Shown piece after piece: positions 21,596 through 32,389 of a stretch of DNA of 64,000 nt (the stretch's first letter is position 1; every line of letters starts with the position of its first letter). Below the pieces are notes generated by a model that was not told the DNA's origin, searched no databases, and saw only the letters and a list, made by a program, of their open reading frames with translations. Origin of the DNA: Scytalidium lignicola (taxonomy: Eukaryota; Ascomycota; Leotiomycetes); contig NCSJ02000094.1 in the NCBI GenBank assembly GCA_002812745.2, positions 1-64,000 of the forward strand, in the 5' to 3' direction. A program made the position numbers and the translations under genes.

Positions 21596-22002
21596 TAACT
21601 TAGATTCAGAAATTATGATTTTAGGGTCATAGGCCGCACATTTTGGATGCAAACCACCTTATGCATACTCTATATACATTTTCAGCTAATTGCATTTTTG
21701 GGACCAGAGAGCAATGACACCGGGAATGCAATTTCTTGATGGGTACTGTATCACTACAAGTTTAGACTTGGTGTCGGAGGTAAAGAGACTGTACAGTCCT
21801 GACCAGTACTGTATTCCACGCTTATTGGTAATTCGGTTCTCAAAGGACCTTCACCGTGTTTAACTCCCTTCCCTTCTCTCCTTCCCTTCTCTCTCTTCCT
21901 CCTCCCTACGCCTTTCTCAAGCCTCCTTCCTTTCTATCTAATCTTCCACCAATCTCCATTTTAGACTTCACTAGCATTCATTATCGCTCTTTCACACTAG
22001 TC

Positions 22003-22930
22003 ATGGATCTTACCACAAGATATGCTATTATAATAAGTAATTGCTTTGGCCTCCTCTTACTCATAAATAATCTTCCTTTGCTCGTTTAGGTGAGCAAATA
22101 CCTCTATCCTCTGATAAAGAAGCATTTAATGTACAATTATATTCTTCATCAATACCAACTTCTAAGTCTGTGGAGTCATACTAGTGTCTTGGTGCAACTA
22201 ATATATATAGCAGGGAATATATGTTGCTTTAAGTTCTGAGATACAAACATCTCACAAGTTGGACTTCAAGCTAAGACGCTTACCATGATCAACTTAATCC
22301 CTTTGCTCGCAAGTCCTCACCTTGGCACTCTCACTAACTTACTAGGAGTGTCCTTCATCACATTTCGGCAAATTTATCAGTCAGTAGGCATAATGATAGT
22401 TATACTCTCTCTTTTCCACCTCTTTGTTATAATGTCCTCGCGGCCAGCATTTCCTTTGCATCTACTACCAAACTTATTCGTAGTCATAGTACATAATCGC
22501 ATAATAACATTATCCCGCTAACACTCCTACACAGGCAATATCATTACTAGGACTCATTATTATGCTCTCCTTACTTCTTCTTCGTAAACCTTCCTATGAA
22601 CTCTTCCTCCATAGCCACCAGGCCTTAGCAGTGCTCATTACTTATTCCGTCTAGCAACACTTACCCTCCAAGAAAGTTAATCTTTGCGTATATCTTTATC
22701 TCTTAGGAGGACTCTTTCTGTCTATGTGCATTTGCCAAAGATATATGATCATCAAGCGAAATGGCATCTTCTTTTACAATCGTGCAGGAGCTCATATTAC
22801 CCATGAGTATGGGGTGGTCAGAATTCGGATATAGCTTTAGAAGTCGCTTGAGGTCAAAGCAGGGCAGGCCGTCGACATTTGGATACCGTCTGTCAGCTTC
22901 TGGTCCTTCTTATCACTTTAATCAAGTTTG
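22003..22930 (+). pseudogene. Ferric-chelate reductase (FRE/NOX superfamily) pseudogene
   Basis: Traces of a flavocytochrome b reductase: MDLTTRYAIIISNCFG, then NLLGVSFITFRQIYQ and ILSLFHLFVIMSSRPAFPLH (haem-binding His region), LLLLRKPSYELFLHSHQALA (second haem His region), GGLFLSMCICQRYMIIKRNG, and EVKAGQAVDIWIPSVSFWSF at the start of the FAD domain. Frame changes occur between blocks. Stops appear after ITYSV (probably a Trp codon) and after VVRIRI. The region to 23.3 kb may hold further traces of the FAD/NADPH half, but they are not readable with confidence. The gene would have reduced iron or copper at the plasma membrane; it is broken. Confidence 0.8.
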
Positions 22931-23359
22931 TCTTTTTTAGGAAGAGAACGTCTCTTATTTCATATCGTGGTAGGTTAGGTATGATTGGTGATGATCAGAA
23001 CTAGCTGTGTACGTAGATATAAACTGTATTCCAGGGATATTGAACCGATCAACCTTTTTCTACTCTTCCATATAGGACTGCTTCCTCGGGTTCGCTCCTT
23101 TAACGCGTATTCGCTTTGTGCATCTGATCCTAGGATGTATTCATTCATGCACCGTACGTCTTAACAGTGTAGCTACCCCACGCTCTGACATTATAGAAGC
23201 CGTGCTGAAAATTCACCAGCCTCCCTTTTGAACTGCTCTCATGGCATATCCCCTATGTCCCGTCACACTCATATATCTTTCACTTTCCCTCATGATAAAA
23301 TATACTCTATGTCTTATTCTTAATTGTTAAGATGATCTCCATTGATAGCATAAGAATAT
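22931..23359. other. Decayed 3' part of the reductase locus
   Basis: No intact frame. By position this should be the dehydrogenase half of the reductase pseudogene; I see no reliable protein match. The 3' flank of the minus-strand regulator overlaps its end. Confidence 0.3.
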
Positions 23360-24663
23360 TTAATTTAATAATACAGGTGTTTGTGTGAGTGAATTCAATG
23401 AATGAGGCCATACCAGCCATGGCTGCCAGTATGCACCCAAATGATCTGTAATAGAATCAATCATATATTGGCCTCCATCGCCGACAATCCAGATATGTCG
23501 AACCTGATGCAACAAGCCAGCATAATGGGCGAGAATCGCTAGAGCCTCTGGCCTACGCTGCATGATCAAATCGGCAAACTCCATGGGTATTGTGACCGGC
23601 CACGAAAGCATCAGAGTCTTGCAGCATTGGATGTCGGCATGATCTCGCGAGCGATGGAGTTGGAAAAGCGCTTTTAGTTGGTTGATCGCTTGTTGATACA
23701 CTTGAATCGACGATGGACCTAGATCGGAGGATTTTAACAGCGTCTCCAAGGTTTCGCACTCTGGTGCAGATGCACTGTTCTCTGGTGGCAGCCTGGTTCC
23801 TTGTTCTAAGAGTGGCCTGAGCTCAGTCTCGAGGATTGACCTCCAGTTGCCTTCTTGGGTCTGCAGGCGAATACCTCGAGCCAAACGCAGGTAGCTAACA
23901 AACTTGTCAAGAAAGAGGCCGAAGTCGTCGGGGCGAAATGTGAGTGTTTCGTGAAGTACATGATTTCCTAGAATAGAGGAGAAGATGAATCTGGCTGCGA
24001 TACTCGTAATCGATGTATCATTGCTGGATGCATCAAATAATGAGAGGGCAGATGTCTGGAGTTGGGTTGCCTGGTACCTGAAGAAGGATCGTTGCTGTGG
24101 GCGTACTATGCTCAGATGCAGTGCAGACAATGCGAGGAATTCGTGCATCAAATACGGAGTTTGAAGAGCATACCCAATGATAACCTCGTAAATGTCACTT
24201 TGCGTCCCCGGGTCAAGACCAAACCAGTCGTCGGCCAATAGAGCACTCCGCACATGATGTAATAAATCGAGGTGAACCATGTTTAATATGCCTCCTTCTG
24301 GCGGCGGAGGCGGCCTGGGGGAGAGCCCTATATCGGATACGGGGATAGTAGCAGAAAGTTCTGAAGCGACGAATCTGCTCGAAGGGGTTGATACATGTGA
24401 TACTGCTCGAATGAATGACGTTGACGAGGAATCATCTCTAAGAAATGAACAACGCTTCTCAGCACTAGTGCAGAGCCGACATGCTGGATGAGTTTCGTCG
24501 CACTGATAATGTTGTGAGCGAACGGCCGAGTCGACAGCTTGCAGCCCATATCTGCTGACGACCAATGCTTAAATCACCCTATGGCGAACTAGCGTACCTT
24601 GATATGCCGCTGTTTGCACTGGACACAGCCAGTTCTTGACTTCTTATGGGATCTGCGAGTCAT
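23360..24663 (-). CDS. Zn2Cys6 transcription factor, Upc2-like subfamily
   Basis: ATG 24663 gives exon 1 MTRRSHKKSRTGCVQCKQRHIK. A 95-nt intron (24503-24597, GTACGC to TTATCAG) is removed to continue CDETHPACRLCTSAEKRCSF, producing a perfect binuclear cluster whose HKKSR-GC-CK-R-KCDE pattern is typical of the Upc2/sterol-uptake-control subfamily. The second exon is open for 380 codons, with FGLDPGTQSDIYEVIIGYAL and LMHEFLALSALHLSI matching the usual helical region after the linker. Total 402 residues, normal for the subfamily. A longer unspliced frame from 24565 lacks half the cluster and is not the real start. It lies tail-to-tail with the dead ferric reductase; its targets are unknown. Confidence 0.88.
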
Positions 24664-25517
24664 ATTGAGGGTTTGGAAGGAATGGAGAAAGTAGTCTCTC
24701 GTACAGAAGATGTGGAGCGTACCTTTGATGGCCGAGGAGTTTGGACTCAGCTCACAATACGGATACGCGTAATCAGCATCGCGCTAATGGCAACTAAGCC
24801 ATTGAAGGACCCCAGTTGTGGATGTAACGCCGTTTTCACAATCTCTGCTCCTTATTTCTCCCATACGAGCAGCCAGCCTCCAACTGCGGAAAGAACCGAT
24901 CTTGAAGCTTGAGACGTCTCCGTCAGATTTGGTAGCCTTTGGACCCCTTGCTTACACTACCTAGGTCCCTGGGTTTCTCAACACATCAAATCAGGCGATA
25001 ACATCTACGGCCACCGACAGCCCCTTTCCCCACGATCCAAGCCCATTCATCTTTCTTCATAATTGTGATCTTCTCTCTCAACGTGTGATCCACCTTGTAA
25101 TCCTTAAATTCGGTGGTCTAGCCCAAGTTTTGAACACGCGTAATCGGGTGTCCTCAGGCAAACCCAGAAGCTCCAGGTAACAGATACGCGTATCTAGTTT
25201 GGTTTCATGTCACTTCCGCGTATTGCTCCTTATGAGCAAGCTAGATGTTAATTCAACCCAGAATTCTAGATTTAAGGCCCTGTATATAAAAGAAGTAAAA
25301 GAAGTAACTCCGCTTTATTTATTCACAGCTGCTCAACAATCACTCTCATTATTTTATCTGTCTGTGTCGCTCTCAATCTTCAAAAATATAATTTCTCCCT
25401 AATCTGAACTCCTCTTCATCAAGCACTCTTTCATTATACAAATCAACCCCTTTCTCTTCCTTGCCCAAATTGTTGTGAGGAATACGTGGTCACGCTAGCC
25501 CCCCTTCGAATTCAACC
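24664..25517. promoter_or_regulatory. Divergent intergenic region, 854 bp
   Basis: Separates the Upc2-like gene from the RTA1 gene, which start in opposite directions. A TGTATATAAAAG box lies near 25277. From 25330 to 25510 the sequence is pyrimidine-rich with CTCTTCC tracts, as expected for the RTA1 core promoter and leader. Confidence 0.45.
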
Positions 25518-26449
25518 ATGCCCGTTCTTCTCCCTCTTCAAAAGCACCCTGGCTACTACATCTGGAAATATGTCCCCAGTATCCCCGCAGCCGTCATCTT
25601 TGCTATTCTCTGGCTTGGAATTGCCACTCTTCTCAGCTGGCGCGTCCACAAGACGAAAACATATTTCAGTATCCCCTTTGTGATCGGTTGTTTCAGTAAG
25701 CTCCCCTCTTCTTCCAAACCTCCATTCATACTCCGGATCCAAAATCTNAAAAAGAACTAGTGGAATTCATCGGCTACTGCAGTCGAGCCTCGGCAGCCAA
25801 TAAAACCGACCATCTGATGCCTTATGTTATTCAAGGTGTATTCATCCTTCTACCTCCCGCGCTCTTTGCCGCTACCATCTACATGTCTCTCCATCGCATC
25901 ATCAGGCTTGTCCATGGCGATCATCTATCTATTATCCGACCCGACACCCTGACCAAAGTCTTTGTCTCGGGTGATGTCCTGTCGTTTCTTATCCAAGGCG
26001 GTTCGTCAGGACTTACGGTTCTGGCGAGTACCCAGCCGAACCTGGGCAAGATAGGCAACGCCATGGTGATCACTGGTCTGGCAATCCAACTAATCTCCTT
26101 TGCCATATTTACGCTCACGGCATTGCTCTTCCACCGTCGTCTTCGAATGACGCCGACGGAGCGGTCTTATCAAGTCGACCAGAAATGGGTGACAAGCATG
26201 TATATGCTATACAGCATCAGCATTCTAATCATCATCCGCTCGATCTTCCGCATTGCAGAATACGTGATGGGACAGAATGGATATCTGTTAGAGCATGAGT
26301 GGACACTATACGTCTTCGATACCATTTTAATGTTCAGCTGCTCAGTCATCTTCTACTACTTCTATCCCAGCAACCTTGTCGCAAAGTCCGGTGACCCAAT
26401 GCTGCTGGAGAGTCATGTTTTGGCGGAGAGGGTTATTCCCAAGAAATAA
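25518..26449 (+). CDS. RTA1-like seven-transmembrane lipid-translocating protein
   Basis: Integral membrane protein of the RTA1/RSB1 family, implicated in resistance to amphipathic compounds and sphingoid-base export in yeast. ATG 25518 (MPVLLPLQKHPGYYIW) is followed by seven hydrophobic segments. Family landmarks are MEFIGYCSRASAANKT, YVIQGVFILLPPALFAATIY, MSLHRIIRLV, DVLSFLIQGGSSGL, VDQKWVTSMYMLYSISILII and RSIFRIAEYVMG, ending YVFDTILMFSCSVIFYYFYP. One intron, 25696-25760 (65 nt, GTAAGC to CTAG), contains a single N beside an A run. Spliced length is 288 residues, typical of the family. Confidence 0.9.
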
Positions 26450-27019
26450 ACGGTTGAGAACACAGATATGGGATTATGTAGTATGGTAGTTGCTAGGAAA
26501 TGTTGGGCTTAGGTTTGCTGCCACTTATGTGTCTCACAATACTAATAGATAAGAATCATTGTACTCATATATATAATCACCAGATTACTAAGCCTAACTG
26601 GTGAGGTATGAAGGTTTACTGCCACTAGATACACTGCAATATTTAAACCATCGAAACCTGCACTTTAAGTAAAATTAATACTTTCAACTCGAGTATACGA
26701 GTTACTTAGGGTCTAAACCAAAGGTACGAGATGGAAAATTAAGTAATATGATGACAAATTCGAGGTTCATTAAAAACCTCATATTTCGCAGCTATTAATC
26801 AACTTATTATTTAAACTAAAACACATGGAGCTAGGTTGACTAGTAGCTTAGCGTGTGCTCCATGACATTTTGCCGCGACATCTGTAAACCCCGCGGATAA
26901 ATGATTGAACAGACAAACTTGTTCCGCGGCCATACGCATCTGTTTGGGTTCACAGCGTCGCCAGCTCATGCTCTCCCAGACGTCAGACTACGGCAACCTT
27001 GCAGCAAGCTTGCAGAAAT
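26450..27019. other. Intergenic between RTA1 gene and truncated regulator
   Basis: Nothing recognised. The first half is A/T-rich 3' flank; CCGCGGATAA and CCGCGGCC motifs occur near 26890-26930, upstream of the next gene. Confidence 0.35.
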
Positions 27020-27995
27020 ATGATGTTAAATTTCAAGGATTCAGCGCAAGCATTAAATAGCACCACAAATGGTCTCCCAAATAGTAGCCGGCATAGCCCG
27101 AGTCCTGTGCTCCGCCGCTTGAAGAAGGCCTGTGACCACTGTAAGGCGAGGAAGATCAAGGTATGCAGGTCAAGATATCTTGGCTATGATCTACTGCCCC
27201 TCTCAGATTTTTCTAGTCCAGATGCTTAACTTACGAGGCGTACAGTGCGATCTCAGAAGACCGACTTGTGCGAACTGCGAGAACAGGTCCTTCGTCTGTG
27301 AGTTTACAACTCAGTCACGTAAACGAGGACCAAAAGCCCGTAACAAAGGTGTAAATCGAAGAGACCAAGTCCGCCCAGTTTCATTAGCTATTACTCAGCC
27401 TGAATCACCCTCGCAGGAATATTCACATGAGGCTGACAATCACAACAACTACCCTTCCCCAGGGTGTACAGATGCTGGCTATGTGAACCCTAGAGAAAAT
27501 ATCCCTATCACTAATAAAAGTCAAAATCCTGCTCAATCACCAGATATATCTCTGCATGAGGGTGCACATTTTCTGCCTATCCGTCCGATCTCCGAGGCCT
27601 CGTCCTTCGATTCCATTTACAATAACTTAGACGCAGCTGTAGGGGCTCTCGGTTTCAACCAACCCATGCCATCTCTTGCTAGGAGTTGTGTAAATCACTT
27701 CTTTGATTGTCTTTATCCATTGATGCCAATCGTCTACAGACCAAAAGTCGAATTAGGAGTTTGCCTCATTCAGCCTCATATCGAGCGCCGAGATGTCGAT
27801 ATACCGGTATTCACTCTAACCACGTCACTGTGCTCAACAGCTGCAGCAGTTATTCCATGCACGATTTTCCCGCAGGGTGCACAGATCGCTGAGAGCTTTT
27901 ATCATGCCTCCTTGCGTGGACTGGACTTATGCGTTGCGAAGAATCTAGAACATCCTTCTTCAACTTCAATTGCAATTCGATATCCCAGCAAGTAA
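27020..27995 (+). pseudogene. Zn2Cys6 transcription factor, 3'-truncated
   Basis: ATG 27020 leads to RRLKKACDHCKARKIK. An 85-nt intron (27161-27245, GTATGC to TACAG) joins CDLRRPTCANCENRSFVCEF, completing the cluster, followed by the basic linker RKRGPKARNKG. A Ser/Pro-rich spacer precedes SLARSCVNHFFDCLYPLMPI, which opens the fungal regulatory domain. The frame stops at 27995 just after NLEHPSSTSIAIRYPSK, where relatives continue for 200-300 more residues. Nothing downstream (27996-28211) resembles the missing part. It may encode a short DNA-binding protein that competes with a full-length relative, but loss of function is more likely. Confidence 0.7.
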
Positions 27996-28211
27996 AACAA
28001 AAGTTCTTCAGAGTGTATTGCGGCCAGATGAAGTATTGTCACACCTTCCTCATCTTTAGAATTGATATTAAGACTTTCCCGGCTTCTAAATCAAAAGGTT
28101 AGACGTGTCCCAAGTAATCTGACTTAAAAATTGACATTTGCGTTAATGATTCTTGACTTCAGTGATTTCAAGAGTACATATTACGGTTGAAATAAGATTA
28201 ATCTCACAATA

Positions 28212-31200
28212 TTATGAACCCTTGAACATGGTTATAAAATACTGAAAAGTGGATAGAAAATTCGAATATACATACCGTCGGAAAATCCTCAGCAAAGGCA
28301 TTTCAAAACGCTCATAGAAACGCTCATTCAAGGTCTTCTCGACTGCACCCCTCGTGGAATGAAAGTCCCAATTCTCCAGGTGGATATGGAGTGGAGTCAT
28401 GCCCCGATTGTTCTTTGAATTAATTGAAATGCCGTAGTCCAGCAATTTCTGGATAACTAAATCATCTGTTTCTGTACCTTTGTATGATTTCGCTTGCTCG
28501 TGGAGTAAATTGTTCCCGTTATAATCAGTCTACTAGTCGTATCAGCGTCTTCTTGATAATTTCACAATGTTATTTAGATAGTTGAGGCACGTACTTGATT
28601 AGGATCCAATCCTAGATCTACTAAATCTACCAGTCTCTTCGAAGTTTCGCGATCTATGTGATTGCCGCAACCGGTAATATAATGATGCAATACTCCTCTG
28701 CCTCTTGAATCAACTGCATGCAGGTCTGCCCCACACTCAAGGAGAGCTTCAAAAAGTTCTTTAGATCTTGTGCTGCTCAGTAAGACGGTCCCACCATTGT
28801 TATCCAGATCTTCTAAAGAGGCACCAAATCTCTGGAGGGCGTGAATAAATTGGACTGTTTCACCCTTATTCTTTCTTGGGCTCAATTTCCACAAGCAAGT
28901 TTTAATAGCATCTATAATAGAACAAGCCTGAAGCAGCGCCGTGAATGTCTCCAAGCTGCAATAGAATCGGCTAGCAGCAACTTCCACTGCAGTATATCCG
29001 TATTTGTTTTTCACATCACAGCGTGCTTTCATTTTTAGAAGAAGATCGATAACATCACTCATATATTGAGAGGTCCCATTCTGATAAGAGTTCCCCAATG
29101 CGGTGTGTAACACGGTGTTCCCATCATTTCCGAGGATATCTGCTCGCGCTTCGTATTCAAAGAGGAGCCTAATGATTCGAAGATCCTGTGAGGAGTTAAG
29201 ACAGCGGTGGAGTACAGAATCACCATTGGCATCGACGGCCATAACACTTGCTCCCGCTTGTAAAAGCCCCTTGACAGCAACAATACTAAGAGAGTCGTGT
29301 CTCGAGGAGCGGTGTTCGGCGAAAAGGCTGAGCAGAGGTGTATCCCCTTTATCGTCCTTTGCTTCTACGTTTGCCCCAGCGTTGAGCAACAAACTTAAAA
29401 CTTCCTGACAGGCAGTATCATTAAAAGAGTTCCAACCCATAACCGCACCATGGATTGCAGTTCTCAATGGCTCTACATACTCGCGACTACCACCGATTTT
29501 CTTATTTTTTATCCGCCATTGTGAAGTTAGATGCACATCGGCTCCTTTCGCCAGAAGTAACTTCACGATGCTAACATTGTGAGCCCGACATGCGAGGTAA
29601 AGAGCAGTGGCACCATTGGAACTTGTATTAGGTGACAAGCTGGTGGCTGCAAGAATAGCCCGGACGGCCTCGAATTTGCCGTTCCGACAACACTGGCAGA
29701 ACAGTTCTTCCAAGGTTTGTTGTGTGATGTATGGTAGCATTACAATAATTGTATCCATATAACCTTGAAGATACACATACTCGATAGCCGTCTCCCCGAT
29801 CGTTGAATCTCGGCCACACATGAAGCTGCGAACCCCTTCATTCTCACGGGTTTTTGGAGTGAGCGGATCGACGCCAGCTTCGAGCAACATTTCCACAATT
29901 CTCGAATGATTCTTTTTTGCTGCTTCGTGGATGGGTTTCACGCCTTGATCGTCCTCAGGATCAGGAGCCACACCGCTTTTCAGCAGAAGTGATGCCACTG
30001 ACGTATGGCCTCGTGAGCAAGCCCAGTGTAATGGTGTACGGCTTTGAGGGTCACGGAGGTCCGGTGAGTGATCTCCTTTAATCAACTTCTTGGCATATGT
30101 TGTAAGACCAGCAAATGCGGCGATATGTAGAGGGGTTGGTGCATGAGACTCTGAGAATGTTCGCCCCTTCGCCCATTCAAGTTCTAACCATGTCCTGAAA
30201 TCGATGCTGCCAGGATCTAGGAAGCCTGAAACCGACTTGAAGAAGTCATCATCTTCAAAATCATATTTACTGGCATGGAACGCCCAGTTACTAACTGCAT
30301 ATTGTAGAAATTGATAGTGTAGCTTCGCCTGTTGGTAACTTATATCCATTTCTTTAACGCGTTTACTAAATGCGGTAGTCCAAATGTAGTCAGAGCCGAG
30401 AACCTTGTCCGAGTGATCGTTTTTAGGTTGTTTTTGTGCAAGATTATTTACAAGTCTAAGACCACCGGATATTAAATAATCTAAACATATAACTGAGAGC
30501 TTTCTGTGAACTCTCTCGGGACAAAGGACAGGAAATTGTGGAATACGGCCGCATGTATCAAAGTCGATCGCTCGTCATTCAACAAGAATTCGGTGAATGA
30601 GTGGTGAATAACTTGGACTGTCTCATCTTCTAGGATCTCAAGAAGTGGAGCACATGCTGATCTTGCCACTGCCTTTGGGGCTCCTGGGATCATGGAAGGC
30701 GGAAAAGCAGAGGACATTATACATGCGAGCTCCTTCAATCGCAATGCACGAGATGAATGCGTTGCCCATTCGAGAAGGAAGACTTGAATTTGAGTATCAA
30801 TATTGAGAGATTTGGCTTGTTGAAACAGCATGCTGTTATACACTTCCTCTAAACCTAGTGGAATATTCTCTACTAGTCTTTCGATATCTGGTTCCGGTGA
30901 CCCTAGACTAGGTTTTATCTGGTCTAGAAGAAGTCGTGCGTAAAGGAAGAGCCCGCGAGATCGTCCAGTTATGGTAGATACTAAAGAGTTTCTTAACGAT
31001 TCCTGGTTACTATGTGGAAGGAGGTTCCTTAGACGGTATGACACGAAGATGCTAATATCCTTCTCGACTAGATCATCCTCAAGGTTGATGCGAATAGTCG
31101 AGGTATTCCTTAAGCTGTTTTGAAGATGCTTCTCTGGCCTGCTTGTTATCATGAGCTTCACATTGTTCGTTCGAAAAGTCGCTAAACTGTTGAGCCAACC

Positions 31201-31782
31201 CAGAAAGCCATCATTAGGGAGTAATTCCATCTCATCCAATGCATCAGCCACGAGATAAACCTTCTCAATTGAAGTAAGACCATCTATCAAATGCTCCCTC
31301 AAGACCTCATCAGACAACTCTTCCATCTTTATCTTGGCGCTTAGCAATGCTTGGAATATTGCCTGAAGGCGAGCACTATAAGGAACTAGCTGCGAGAGAA
31401 AATCCTGAATGAGATTCCGAGGGCGTCGATTGGTTGAAATGATATATCGGAAGAAAAAGTGTAAGACAGGAGTACCCTTGTTAGTCTTCTGCAAATGCTC
31501 TACCATAGAGGCTGCGATTACGGATTTCCCAGCTCCAGGTACTCCTTGAATCCACAAGCTTCCATGGTCGGTGGATTCCTGCCACTGCTTGTATTTTGAA
31601 GTCTTACAGATCCATAGACTCATGCCAGGAGTTTGGGAAGATAAGTGGCGACGAAACTCACTCGACTGAGCAGCATAATCAGTAGGCTGGAGCCAGTACT
31701 GGATTCTTTCTATCTCTTCAGGAGAGAGGTTAGCCTCTTGCCGATCAATCACCTCAAAATCGTCCGATGTAGATGAAGACAT
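28212..31782 (-). CDS. NACHT-ankyrin (NLR-like STAND) protein
   Basis: Fungal STAND/NLR-type protein, 1152 residues in the model. ATG 31782 (MSSSTSDDFEVIDRQEA) is followed almost at once by the pre-NACHT segment ERIQYWLQPTDYAAQSSEFR, then Walker A GVPGAGKSV (near residue 85), Walker B VYLVADALDEM and MITSRPEKH. A helical region ends ETVQVIHHSFTEFLLNDERS. After it come about ten ankyrin repeats, such as TPLHWACSRGHTSVASLLLK and ATALYLACRAHNVSIVKLLL. Introns: 30500-30546 (47 nt, GTATTC to GAAAG) and 28530-28594 (65 nt, GTACGT to GTAG); all three exons are in phase 0. No HET, Goodbye or other N-terminal effector domain is present. Such proteins are linked to non-self recognition and incompatibility. 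A GTATGT near the 3' end leaves the last residues uncertain. Confidence 0.85.
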
Positions 31783-32389
31783 GGCATAGGACTTGGCTTC
31801 GTAAATGTGCAGGAGAATAGAGTGCTGGCATAGAGATAGAGACTCCAAAAGTTATTTTGGAGCAACCGCCCGGCGATTGCACGTAAAACAAACGCGATGA
31901 GAAAGAGTACGGGCGATACCCTACCCCGATCACCGAGCCCAAATGTATTCTCAAAGTAATAATACGGTATCTTATGGAAAGTAAAAGAGACGGAAGAATA
32001 ACAAGTGAACGAGAAGGCGAGTTGAGTGTGCAGGTTTTCTAGCCTTGGCTGGCAGGTCCCCCGTATTTGGTTAGTGTTGGGCCGGTAAATGTAAATTGTC
32101 CGATGTACTTACGTACGTACGTATGCCTTTCGGTTTTCTATCATAGTCCTCAAAATTGATCATAAATGGTGATATTGTGTTATTACCTACACTCTGTCTC
32201 CGTTCACGAGCGTTTAAATCTAATAGATATAAATCTCACTTGGATAAATTCTCGTAGGTATAATGCACTGTAAGCGATTAAAAATAAATGTTTAACACGC
32301 TCAACGTGGGTCGGTGTCAAGGTTTATGTTAATTTGTTGCAGGATAGATTTAATAAAATGGTAACTGTAATTCGCGGTGCCTAGCTACC
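31783..32389. other. Intergenic between NLR gene and fucosidase gene
   Basis: No gene. Contains a short TACGTACGTACGTA run near 32110. Presumably the NLR promoter and the fucosidase 3' region. Confidence 0.35.

Larger units (their letters stand above)
19736..21748. mobile_element. TIR element, interrupted by a Tc1 transposon
   Basis: Inverted repeats of about 60 bp close the region: 19736-19796 begins CAGTACCCATCAAGAAGTTG, and 21687-21748 read inward begins CAGTACCCATCAAGAAATTG. Both continue through GCATTCCCG and CTCTGGTCC. Subtracting the Tc1 inside (20262-21595) leaves about 0.68 kb without a recognisable transposase, so this was a non-autonomous element. No clear target duplication is visible. 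The non-Tc1 interior, 19797-20261, is of normal base composition and its short frames are not convincing. Confidence 0.75.

Noticed and set aside
30481..30546. Frameshift in the NACHT-ankyrin gene between the NACHT and ankyrin parts
   Set aside because: A 47-nt intron with GTATTC donor and AAAG acceptor joins both parts in phase 0 and gives the expected LSVICLDYL segment, so a lesion is not needed.
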